A stretch of 64,000 bases of DNA, taken from contig JAJOZX010012114.1 of NCBI GenBank assembly GCA_023014485.1, positions 1 to 64,000 on the forward strand. Reading direction: 5' to 3'. Position 1 is the first letter of the stretch. The number at the start of each line of letters is the position of its first letter. Below are positions 41,740-52,838 of the stretch, one piece after another. This DNA comes from Bathynomus jamesi. Its lineage: Eukaryota > Arthropoda > Malacostraca > Isopoda > Cirolanidae. The translations under genes and the position numbers were made by a program. The notes beneath the pieces are model-generated. The model had not been told where the DNA came from. It worked only from the letters and a program-made list of their open reading frames with translations, and made no database searches.

Positions 41740-44700
41740 GACACGACGTAGCCCTATATATACCTAGTGGAAACTTGGAGAGATCTGAAACATAATATAC
41801 TAATCTAGTTTATCACGTACCGATATCAGAATTTGACCGATGCCGCTACAGATCCTAGTTAATCGTCCGATATTATCTGTATCTCCAATTAGTATTTTTT
41901 CTGGCATTTTTTTCCTTTTAAAGTTTTTTCATAATATGCAAATGTTTGTTTCCTTATACAATATTTTATTATTCAAAGAATAAGCGATTATATTGATTTA
42001 AACATGAGATGAGATAAGATTCTCCATGGGACAACTCAACGGTATTCTGCAAATAGTATTTAGGAACACTAAAATTCCAGCATATTTTATGTAAAATTGC
42101 AAGTAAAAGAGAACAAAGTAGAAGTACAGGTTTAGTTTCAGAATTTAAGTATAAAATGGTCCGATAGAGTGTTTGTATATATCTGTTTTAACTCTACATT
42201 ATTTGGGATAGGGAGAGGAAAGGAGAAAATAGTAAAATACAGTTTTCTGCCATACCGAATTGTAGGATTTGGAGTTTAGCAATCCCTTAGAAGTCTAATC
42301 GGCTGTGGCCATATTCAGTCTATAACAACTTGGTTTTTTAAATTTTTACTTATATAGACATGAAATTTAAATTTAGACTATATAAATTATTTACAAAAAT
42401 TGTACGAATATTATCCTATCATTTGCCATTCATTTGTATTTTTCTTTCTTTTTGCCTGTTTGCTACTAGGTCTACTGTTGGGTTCAACCTTTCTACATCA
42501 CCTTGTTAAGACAAGTTTAGATTTATAGTACGAGAACCAGTGACTAACTAGGTTGGGTAGCGAGTGGTTCACTATTTCCAGTTACTCTTTAGAACTATTT
42601 GGTTTTAAGGTGGACCTACAAAGCCAACCAATGAGGGGACCCTCGCGTTCACAAGGTTAATGCGTCATCTAACGTTGACGTACTTTGTGTGATAGTGGAC
42701 GCTTAAGAACAGCTTCCTCAGTGTGAAGCAGTTAGTAATACTAGCACGCCCTTGGGCCTAATGTTTCTATTAACAGTTACTAGCACCTCAAGGTTAAACC
42801 AAACGACACTGTAACATGTCAAAATAGATGCGGTGTGTAAGGGGATGGATCTGATGAATTTTAGCATGAAATCTGGTGTATCGCAAAGTGGATTTGGAGC
42901 ATGAGACAAAATAAACAAAAAATTTCCTTCGTTCTACCATGAGATTGAGTGTTGTGTCGCTAAGTTGGAAATGCTATTTCGGCACATCATAAGATGAGTT
43001 TTAAATTGATTAGAGTGTAAGAAAAAATAGATGCGAGTCATCTAGCAGGTGACCTTGATAAGGACAACAAATTTACATATAACAACAGATGTCAGTTGAG
43101 ATATATGGGACATATCGAGCTTCACGGAGACCAGCTCCCTGTATCTGTTACAAGTATTCTGATTGGCCAGAATTGGTCATATGGGAACAACTGATAATGT
43201 AAAATTGCCACATAACCTAGGGCAATATGGTTCCTGTGAAACTCGATGTGGGCCAGATAAATGGTAAAGCTTGGTAACCTAAACGAGTATGATTGTAACA
43301 AACTAATTAAATCTCTGAAGTAAGCAATAAATGTTGTAAATAAATAAATAGATACTAGGCCCACAGAGGAACGGCAGACAATGTTTGAGAAATTAGAACC
43401 CAAGTAAAAACAGATTGTGAGTCGAGGTCCAAATTGAGAAATTTGGCAGAGATGACACAATAGGTATTACTTTTCAAACTAAATTGCTAATTGCAAGCTT
43501 GTTGATTGCCCTTCTGGATAAATGGTATAAATAAATGGGCATGGGTATCACTTATCTCGTTTTACATGAGATTTGGAGTCGCTATAATTTATTGAAGTTG
43601 ATATATTACTTTTGCCAAATTTCTTATATTGGCTAAAACCAAGAGTAGAATGTAAATGGACATATAGGCTAAGATCAGATAAATTCTCATGCTGTTGTAA
43701 GTCAAAGATATCTCTACTGTGTGTAGGGCAAGATTTAAATGTTATGTAAGAATATGGTGGGACAGTTGTATCAGGGCACAGTTATTTATATAATTTTATT
43801 TAAAGGTAGAATCAGTGGAGACACTGAACAGCTTGTCAGTAACTCCAACTTGAATGGATGTAGAGTACAGAAGGGCCCAACCAAGGCCAAGTGAGAAACA
43901 GCCAGATAAGAGGAATTCCTAGTGGGTAGTGGGAAAAATTGCAAACTGGCACAAGTACAAAGTTCCAGAGTCAAGAGCATTGGTGGTTTCTCTAGAGTAT
44001 CCGCAAGTAGAACAATCCGTTTGAATTGTTGGTTGCCCAATGAAAGAAAACTAATTCATCGGGAGACTAAGCACAAGGGCTTTATGTGGAGAAATAAGGT
44101 TTATTCATTCAGTGTGGCATTCGAAAAGAGTTTCTGGTACATAAAGTGTTAAAGCGTGAATGGACAAGGCTTACAACTGGAGTTAACATTGTTATAGCCC
44201 TGCATGATGATGAGGGCCCAATAGTGTGTTTTTAGATTGTGGTAATGGGCACAAGTTATATGAAGTATTACAGTTTAAGGTGGAAAGTTAATAAATTTTA
44301 CACCTCAAAATTTATTTCATTGGTCGGTGTCAATTTATTAAGAAATTGAGTACAGTACACATCTAACACTGGTATAATTGCAGGAATAATATTATTAAGT
44401 TAAGTTAGGTATTGAGTTCTAATTGCTAAATTGTAGATCTTAATCATTATTAAGATTTTCCACTGTAACAAATTGGGTCATTTTGTGCCAACTAATTGAG
44501 TTAAATTTGAATGCGAGAGTGTAATTGAGTCATAAGAAAATCATTCCCAAAGTAAAATTAAAGGATTGGCAAGCTCGTAAAATTATTTTTCTAATTGGAT
44601 ATTATTATCATTGAGAAGTCACATCAGCTATATGGGATCACAATTCTAATTGAATGGAGCAGCATAGTCACAAATTTGTTGCGGACACCAAATCACAAAT

Positions 44701-45175
44701 TGGAATAACACAAGTTTACTCATACTTTGGCGGAATCTGCCGAGTGATAACTTCATCAATTGTTTCTCCTCACTTTTTCATCCAGAGAACATCCGGTAAT
44801 AATAATTCTTTATTATATAACACCTTTCACGGTTTTAATAGTCAGTCACATTCGGGAGAATAAGTTACTACGGAAATGATAATTTACTGAGGTCACAATC
44901 AATTAATGAATAAAAGAAAAATACACTTTCATCTCATTTTCAGGTTAAATTAGGAAGAGGGAGTATCTGACGATCTAGAAAGACCTTTCAACCGTTCGCA
45001 ATTTAAATAATAGATTGCGACTGAAGCTAAACTTTGACGACAGAACTCCACCCTCCCTCCTTCAGAGAATAGTCTTTTCAGTTGTCGCCTTGCGTCCAAC
45101 TTCGTTCTCTTTATTATTTTCGTGACCACCCTGTAACTGAAAGGAACTTAAGTACTGTGGTTTTAACTATATGCA
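41740..45175. other. 3.4 kb without recognisable features
   Basis: Both strands have only short frames (at most 112 codons) with no known motif. Composition is moderately AT-rich without long microsatellites. It may hold old, diverged repeats that I cannot identify by eye. Confidence 0.5.
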
Positions 45176-45559
45176 ATGAAATGAAAATTAAAAACTTTAT
45201 TGGCAAACCATAGTCCATATGACAAATATTAATAATACAAATACAGAAATGTATACAATTAATGAGAAATAATACAGTTACAGACAGATAATTAAATATA
45301 CCTATGGTTAATGGTTAAGTGATTTTAAAAGGTTCGCTACTGTAATAATTATACTTTATAATAAAAATTCTTAGAGTTATTGTAAATTACTCCGCGCATG
45401 ATGTTTATGATGCGTGCTCCCTCACCCTAAAAATATATGACGTGAAGGAGCGTGAATGGCGTAATGTAATCACGTACTAAATAGATAGCGCCGCGCAGGC
45501 GTATTATAGTACTGAGTGTTGCGTGTTGAGCTACGACACAGTCACATAACACCCTTTTG

Positions 45560-46118
45560 ATGGGAGTTAGGTAATCCTGCGCAGGGTGCGCGGATGTATC
45601 ATAGTTGAAACGCGTGACGTCATACCTCAAGAATGGCTGAGATTCCTAGTCTCGTTACAATTACTTATTATATTATAAAATTCTGAATTTACAATCTCAA
45701 CACTAGTAGGTAAATACACAGAAATGGCACCGTTATTTAAGAGCCTAATTTGGAAATATTTTCAAATATCCAAATATCAGTAAATAAAATAAAGTAAATA
45801 AGTAATAAGTTTGAAACTTTACATGAATAATTCTTGTTTAACTTCATTTTGAAAATGAAAATAAAAATGAAAAGGTTTATTGGCAGACTACAGTCCATAT
45901 GACAAATAGGAGCAAGTGTAGTTTACGTCCCCCTGTGGTACCTAGTGTAGTTTACATTCCCCTACATTATCCTAGTGTAGTTTGCGTGACCCAACTTTGT
46001 CCGCGTATACTTAATCAAATAAAACGTTAAAACTAACGAAAATATTACGAGTTAACATAACCAATCTTCAATTTATATATACGGTGTGCCACTGTGTGTA
46101 TATATATATATATATATA

Positions 46119-46175
<57 letters not shown>

Positions 46176-46800
46176 GACCGTGCATGGAACAAGGCACTCT
46201 TCTGGAAAATTAAATCCACTATAGTCCAAATAAGTAATGGTAAATGGGAGTTAGGTAATCCTGCACAGGGTGCGCGGATGTATCAGTTGAAACGCGTGAC
46301 GTCATACCTCAAGAATGGCCGAGATTCTTAAAGTCTCGTTACAATTACTTATTATATTATAAAATTCTGAATTTACAATCTCAACACTAGTAGGTAAATA
46401 CACAGAAATGGCACCGTTATTTAAGAGCCTGATTTGGAAATATTTTCAAATATCCAAATATCAGTAAATAAAATAAAGTAAATAAGTAATAAGTTTGAAA
46501 CTTTACATGAATAATTCTTGTTTAACTTCATTTTGAAAATGAAAATAAAAATGAAAAGGTTTATTGGCAGACTACAGTCCATATGACAAATAGGAGCAAG
46601 TGTAGTTTACGTCCCCCTGTGGTACCTAGTGTAGTTTACATTCCCCTACATTATCCTAGTGTAGTTTGCGTGACCCAACTTTGTCCGCGTATACTTAATC
46701 AAATAAAACGTTAAAACTAACGAAAATATTACGAGTTAACATAACCAATCTTCAATTTATATATACGGTGTGCCACTGTGTGTATATATATATATATATA

Positions 46801-46852
<52 letters not shown>

Positions 46853-47486
46853 GATACACACAGACCGTGCATGGAACAAGGCACTCTTCTGGAAAATTAA
46901 ACCCACTATAGTCCAAATAAGTAATGGTAAATGGGAGTTAGGTAATCCTGCACAGGGTGCGCGGATGTATCAGTTGAAACGCGTGACGTCATACCTCAAG
47001 AATGGCTGAGATTCCTAAAGTCTCGTTACAATTACTTATTATATTATAAAATTCTGAATTTACAATCTCAACACTAGTAGGTAAATACACAGAAATGGCA
47101 CCGTTATTTAAAAGCCTAATTTGGAAATATTTTCAAATATCCAAATATCAGTAAATAAAATAAAGTAAATAAGTAATAAGTTTGAAACTTTACATGAATA
47201 ATTCTTGTTTAACTTCATTTTGAAAATGAAAATAAAAATGAAAAGGTTTATTGGCAGACTATAGTCCATATGACAAACAGGAGCAAGTGTAGTTTACGTC
47301 CCCCTGTGGTACCTAGTGTAGTTTACATTCCCCTACATTATTCTAGTGTAGTTTGCGTGACCCAACTTTGTCCGCGTATAGCCGTATACCTAATCAAATA
47401 AAACGTTAAAACTAACGAAAATATTACGAGTTAACGTAACTAATCTTCAATTTATATATACTGTGTATATATATATATATATATAT
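45560..47486. repeat. tandem array of about 685-bp units
   Basis: The marker ACTTCATTTTGAAAATGAAA occurs at 45841, 46525 and 47212 (periods 684 and 687). Each unit has GGAGCAAGTGTAGTTTACGT and CTAGTGTAGTTTACATTCCC lines, a (TA)n(TC)n(TA)n block, then ACACAGACCGTGCATGGAAC and a TGAAACGCGTGACGTCATAC stretch. The last unit is split by E4 and resumes at 50721. An older, diverged relative starts near 45176 (AAAACTTTATTGGCAAACCA). The 79-81 residue frames that start in the microsatellite are not genes. Confidence 0.9.
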
Positions 47487-47723
47487 TAGGGTGTTTCATA
47501 CCTATAGGGTAAAATAAAAATGAGCTTGGAGTTTTAATCCACACGTTTCTCCGTATTCTAAAGAACAAGAAAACACGTTTGTGCAAGTTTGAACCAGATC
47601 GCGCTGCATTTAGAGGTCCCCAACGTTGACGACTTTTTGTCAGTTCATTTCTCGCCTGCCTGCAGTGAAGACGGTTTTCTTCGTCACTTGAGTGGTTCGT
47701 GTTGTATAGCCTATTGGACAACT

Positions 47724-50418
47724 ATGGAGGTAATTATATATGCTACTAATTATCTCATTTTACTGTGGTATTGAAATTTATTATTATTTAATTTCTGTCA
47801 TTTTACTGTGGTAGTGATATTTATTATTAATATTACATGAAATTAATTAGTCTGTTGCATATTGGACAACTAAGCTGGTAATTATTTATGATACTAATTA
47901 ATGTAATTTTACTGCGGTATTGAAATTTATTTAATTAATGAATTGTCAAAGAGAACGTAGTGTACACGTATCAGTTTTATAAATAAAGAAAAGCAGTAAC
48001 TGGGACTCGAACCAGTGTCATAGCCGTTTGGCGGCATCGCTCAAGTCGGCGTACACAGCACGCTATCCAATCCCTAGATGGTGTAGTGGATAGCGTGCTG
48101 TGTACGCCGACTTGAGCGATGCCGCCAAACGGCTATGACACTGGTTCGAGTCCCAGTTACTGCTTTTCTTTATTTAATTAATGAAATTAATTACGATGTG
48201 AAATTATTTCTGTGGAATTATTTAGTTTGTTTTCTTTTCCAGGTGTCTACCAGAGCGAAAACAGAAGTGTTTCTTATTGGCCAGACGGATGCGAACATCA
48301 CATCAAGTGGCCTTCCAACTCAGTTGCAAGTACTCAGAAAGTACTTTTACCACCAAAAGGAGCAAAAATTTGGACGTACTAAATGCCTGAACCTGTGCCT
48401 GGATGCCTGTCTCATATTTTGGGAGAGAGCGAGAATCCCCATGATGCGTCGAGATTCGGCCTTGAGGAAGATGGAATCCCTCTCAAGGAATACGACCGGC
48501 TTGTGAAGCACAAGTCACATAAGCAGAGTCCTTCCGAGTGAAGGAGGCGATGTTCAAGGAGGCGATGTTCAAGGAGGCAATAGCGAAGGAGATCATGGAC
48601 ATTGCTCATTCACAGGCTAAGGAAATGATGAGAATCAGGAGGACATCCACTTTCTCGACATGCAGCGTGAAGATCCAAATTCCTGCAGCATGGGCCCTGT
48701 TGACATGAAGCTTCACTATAAGGAGATTAGGAAAAGGAAGAGGCTGGACAAGATTAAGGAACAACAGGAGAAGGCCAGGAAGGAACAAGGAGCTGCAGAA
48801 GATACGGGGGCTTTAGTGATTTCAACTTCGTCAGAGACTGACTCAGATGTCGTTGACCCAACCGTGGAAGTTTTTCCATCCTCCTCTAGGGAAATACCAA
48901 GAAGCGACGCAGGAATCTGATCTCACAGGATGTGACGACTACCTACGATCGGCTGAATATTTCGTACCGCGATTCAGCTATGTCGTACGCTGCAGCGGCT
49001 AAATCACTAGGTTTTGACTTGGATGAACTGTCCATTTCTGCCAGTACCATGTACCGCACACCCAAGGCTCTCAGGAAGGTGGCTGCTGAAAGTTATCAAT
49101 CCGACGAAGTTTGTCCTGGTCAGCCTCTTGTCTTGCATTGGGACGGTAAGCTCCTACCTGACAATGAGCAATGGAAGGAGAGCGTTGACCGGATCGCCGT
49201 CCTCGTCTCTGACGACGGCAAGGAGAAGTTGCTCGGCGTTCCTAAGGTGACGTCCGGAACCGGCGAGAAGATAGCGCGAGTTTGCTTGGATTTGGTCAAG
49301 GAACACAGGATGGAAGAGCGCGTGCGGGGACTGTCTTTCGACACGACAGCGTCGAACACCGGGATTCATATCGGGGCCTGCGTCCTGATTGAGAAAGGTC
49401 TTGGCAGAGAACTCATGTACTTCCCCTGTCGGCATCACATCTATGAAGTCATCCTCAGCTCCGTCTTCAAGCGTGCATACGGCCCTTCAAGTGGCCCCGA
49501 TATACCCGTTTTCAAGAGGTTTCAGGCACAATGGAAGTTCATCGACCGTTGGACGTGCGGCCGTACGATTTTGCTCAAGTCAATGACTCTATGAGGGAAC
49601 TGAGGGAGAAGTCAGTCCTGCTGGTGAGAGGGATGGTGAGCACGTCGCATCAGCGCGATGACTACAAGGAACTGCTACAGTTGGTTCTCATCTTCCTGGG
49701 AGAAGCAAAAGTGGTGGATTTCCCTCTCAGAGCCCCTGGCGCTTACCATCACGCTCGATGGATGGCGATAGCCATCTACTCCTTGAAAGTAATTCTACTG
49801 AAGAAGCAGTTCAAGATGTCGAGTCACGAGTTGGAAGCTCTGACAGCCGTAGGTCTCTTCGTGTCCCTTGTCTACATCCGAGGTTGGACTCGTGCTGCAA
49901 CCTCAAGCAAGGCTGCCGCAGTTGATCTGGAATTTCTGCGTGACGCGGAAGCCTTTGCCATGTCGGGATATTCGTGTGTTAACGCTGCGCAAGAAGCCAT
50001 GTCTCGACACCTATGGTACATCTCTGAGACTCTTATTGCCATGGCGTTCTTCAACACAGATGTGGCAGATGAAGAAAAGGCTCAGATGGTCGTCAGTTTG
50101 GGTAAGCCCGCATCGAAAAAGGAACTCAAGCGACCCCAAGGGAAGAACGTCAGGAATCTTGCCTCGAAACACCTGGCGGAGTTCGTGACAGGAAAGACGA
50201 TGGCTTTCTTCCATGCATTCGACTTGGACACAGAATTCTTGAAAAAGCCAGTTGCCGAGTGGACTGAAGTAGAGGGCTTCAAGCAAGCAGCGGCAACTGT
50301 TAACAAAATCTCTGTCGTCAACGATCGGGCCGAAAGAGCCATCGCGCTCACCAAAGAGTTCAACTGTTCTCTGACGAAGAGCAGAGCAGTATTTGCTCAA
50401 AACTGTGATGCAGCATAG
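47724..50418 (+). pseudogene. E4 transposase-like protein, two exons, few breaks
   Basis: A predicted first exon of only ATG GAG (47724-47729) is followed by GTAATT; a pyrimidine-rich TTTTCTTTTCCAG ends at 48242 and exon 2 (GTGTCTACCAGAGCG) continues in phase, so the intron would be 47730-48242. Frames then run 48243-48506, shift, 48606-48918, shift, 48932-49594, shift, 49531-50418. Landmarks: FWERARIPMMRR, MQREDPNSCSMGPVDMKL, a Ser/acid-rich linker, LHWDGKLLP (about 49135), LSFDTTASNTG (about 49333), FPCRHHIYEVIL (about 49421), HHARWMA, HLWYISETLIAMAFF, VNDRAERAI (about 50311). I recall similar uncharacterised proteins in aphids and hydra; I do not know a named superfamily. Confidence 0.8.
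47981..48175. repeat. 89-bp perfect palindrome with 17-nt spacer
   Basis: The left arm 47981-48069 (AAATAAAGAAAAGCAGTAAC...) is the exact reverse complement of the right arm 48087-48175; the spacer is ATCCCTAGATGGTGTAG. The right arm with spacer contains an A-box-like TGGTGTAGTGG (48080-48090) and a B-box GGTTCGAGTCC (48143-48153) of RNA polymerase III type. It lies wholly inside the predicted E4 intron and would form a long hairpin in RNA or single-stranded DNA. Confidence 0.92.
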
Positions 50419-50720
50419 GGCGAAATACCGAATAAAACCAAGAAGGATTTCATGGACAAATGATTCGCAAGAAGTGGTTATGTTTTTTGTATCTTTGTGA
50501 AAATGTGTAGTGAAATGGTACTCGTTTGTTGAATAAAAATTCATTGACAGATTTTTGTTTAATTTTTTCCGTTTATGATCTGCCAGAGCATCAAACTGGG
50601 GACCCGTAAACTTTAAACTATTGAATTAATACTTCGGTTTATCAGTCTCCTCAGCAAATTGAACAAGGGGATCCATGTGGATTAAAATGTTTCCAAACTT
50701 TTAATTTATGAAACACCCTA

Positions 50721-50732
50721 ATATATATATAT

Positions 50733-50820
<88 letters not shown>

Positions 50821-50895
50821 GACCGTGCATGGAACAAGGCACTCTTCTGGAAAATTAAATCCACTATAGTCCAAATAAGTAATTGTAAATGACAA
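50721..50895. repeat. remainder of the split 685-bp tandem unit
   Basis: (TA)n(TC)n(TA)n followed by ACACACAGACCGTGCATGGA and GGAAAATTAAATCCACTATA, the same order as 46100-46240. The similarity ends near 50895, where unrelated sequence starts. Confidence 0.88.
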
Positions 50896-50924
50896 AGACT
50901 ATAGTTTTTTTTCTTTTTCATGAT

Positions 50925-51035
50925 GTTAGCACGACGTGGGCAACGGGTCATTCGCAAAGAGGCCCCAAAATATAGCTTCACTCACCAGCTATCTGCGAAG
51001 CAGATAGGATCCAGCTTTGGGACAGGATCCTCCAG
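50925..51035 (+). repeat. dispersed repeat R1, copy 2
   Basis: Inverted relative to the copy at 41494-41620. Key shared blocks: GTGGGCAACGGGTCATTCGC, CCCAAAATATAGCTTC, CAGATAGGATCCAGCTTTGG. The sequence onward to about 51480 has no gene I can recognise. Confidence 0.75.
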
Positions 51036-51489
51036 ATCTACAGAAGCTAAGGCTAAGAAAGACCCTAAGATCCACTCTAAGGTTAGCCCGAGAGAAAGAA
51101 AAGAGTAGGGAGTTAAAAGAAGAGAATCAGGGGTTAAGTAATTCGGAAAACTCAATGGTTAACATTCATTCAGAAAAAGAGACAGGAAGACTCGCCATCA
51201 TCATCCGCCAGCCACTGCCGACAAGTCGGAAAAATAGTTGAAGAGAATAAGAAAGGGGTGAAAGATGAAAAGAAGTAAAATAAGAAAGCTTACAAACCAT
51301 GCAAACACAGTCTCAACTCAAACACTGTCAAACCATGCAAACTACAGACATGCAAGTAAAGAGAGGATAAGAAAAGAACAAAAAGTATGAAGAGTATAAC
51401 AAAAAGTGGGTTAGTGTACGCTACGAGCTTCATCTCAGTCCGTGTCAGTCAAGTTTTTTTTTTAATATAATTTTGTTGCTGGCATATCA

Positions 51490-52838
51490 AACGCTGGCAT
51501 GTCACAAGCTGGCATTAATCGTCAACAGACTCAAACCTCAACCATTACCTCCAGAGCTCCTGTTGCTAATTGTTTTATTATTTTAAACGACGTTAATATT
51601 TTTAAAATGCCTATCTAAACGGTTTTTTAAACATATTAACGCTGGTAGAGTTCACGACGGACGCGGGAAGATTATTCCATTTATCAATTACTTTAAACAT
51701 AGATAGTTTTTAGCGATGTTAGTAATGAAATGTCTGCCACGTAATTTAAATCCGTTATTACGAGTATTGTTATTATCGAAAATGAACAATTTGTCAAAAT
51801 TTACTTTATCGATTTTATTAACGATTTTGAAAACTTCAATATGCTCCCCTCCTTAATCTCCTAGTTTCGAGTGAATGAAAATCTAACTTTAATCCTATCT
51901 TCGTAAGATTTGTTGCGTAGTGACGGAATTAGTTTCGTGGTGCGTCGCTGAACTCTTTCCAACCTATCAATATCCTCACGCAAATACGGGTACCAAAACT
52001 GAACGGCATATTCTAAGTGAGGCCTGACTAGGGACTTGTAAAGGGGCAATATAATATTCTTCGATTTAAATTCGAGATTACGCGCTATGAAGCCTAACAT
52101 CCTATTAGCTTTTGCGCAAGACTCCAGGCACTGGTTCCTAACTTTTAAATCCTTACATACGCGTACGCCTAAATCTACTTCCTCTTCAACGCTTGCTAAT
52201 TTTCTATCATCCATCGTGTCCGTGTAATTGTTGTTACAAGAACCTGTATGGAAAACTTTACATTTGTCTACGTTAAATTGCATCTGCCACTTATCCGTCC
52301 ACTCCATAATCCTATTTACATCGTCTAGAAGCCTATTTCTATCGTCCACGTTAAGAACTTTACCGCCCATTTTATTATCGTCCGCGAATTTTGACACGTT
52401 ACTGGTCAAGCCTGCATATATGTCGTTAATGTAGATTACGAATAGCAATGGGCCTAACAATGAACTCTGAGGGACACCGCTACCTACATCCAACCACCCC
52501 GATTCACTACCATTAACAACGACCCTTTGTTTCCTGGCACAAATCCATTCCTCTAACAAGTTAGCTACCTGACCGCGTATACCGTGCGCTTTAACCTTCG
52601 CAATTGATCTTCTATGCGGAACTGTATCGAACGCTTTTTTAAAATCTAAATAAATAACTTCAGCCGCTCTATGCCTATCGTATTCGCGCACTATTTCGTT
52701 ATAAAGCTCTAACAAATTAGTTAAAAAAGATATATGGCGTCGAAACCCATGCTAACTACTGTTAACCAAGTCGCGACTTTCTAAGTGATCGACAATACGA
52801 TCCCATTCCAAAAGTTTACCGACATTTGACGTCTGCCA
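51490..52838 (-). mobile_element. 5'-truncated non-LTR retrotransposon (jockey/CR1-like)
   Basis: Only the RT part and 3' region of a LINE remain. The 5' end is cut at about 52838, where M2 sequence starts, a normal outcome of incomplete reverse transcription or of later rearrangement. The 3' end is not sharply defined; a run of T at 51457-51465 (A-run on the element strand) may be the tail. Confidence 0.82.
51620..52836 (-). pseudogene. LINE reverse transcriptase, partial
   Basis: The main frame is 52715-51861 (284 residues). Motifs: LDFKKAFDTVPH with catalytic Asp24, SGVPQSSLLGPLLFVIYIND (Ser replaces the usual Gly of PQGS), KFADDNK with the FADD box at 110-113, and the thumb/C-terminal LVRPHLEYAVQFWYPYL. 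Upstream of the Met, reading through an in-frame TAG near 52750, HGFRR and SFLTNLLELYNE match the standard region before motif A. After 51861 the C-terminal GFKLRGRHFIT segment continues in another frame to about 51620. Confidence 0.88.

Larger units (their letters stand above)
47487..50720 (+). mobile_element. DNA transposon E4 (TAGGG-terminal family)
   Basis: Ends TAGGGTGTTTCATACC and, reversed, TAGGGTGTTTCATAAA (14-bp perfect match). It is inserted in the (TA)n block of a 685-bp tandem unit; the same block without insert is at about 46100 and 46790, which fixes both ends. The target duplication cannot be read in the TA repeat. It holds one gene with a probable intron and an 89-bp palindrome. 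Confidence 0.9.

Noticed and set aside
42000..44950. Host protein-coding exons
   Set aside because: No long frame, no splice-consistent conserved motifs; short frames look random.
45427..45630. 67-residue minus-strand frame
   Set aside because: Lies in the repeat unit and is not conserved between unit copies.
46086..47009. 79-81 codon frames rich in YIYIY and SLSLS (46086-46331, 46770-47009) and the similar frames at 50651-50981
   Set aside because: They translate (TA)n/(TC)n microsatellite and repeat within the 685-bp array; no motif or real start.
48070..48163. A tRNA gene in the right arm of the palindrome
   Set aside because: A- and B-box-like sequences are present, but no acceptor-stem pairing exists and the central part does not fold as an anticodon arm, so tRNA-like only.
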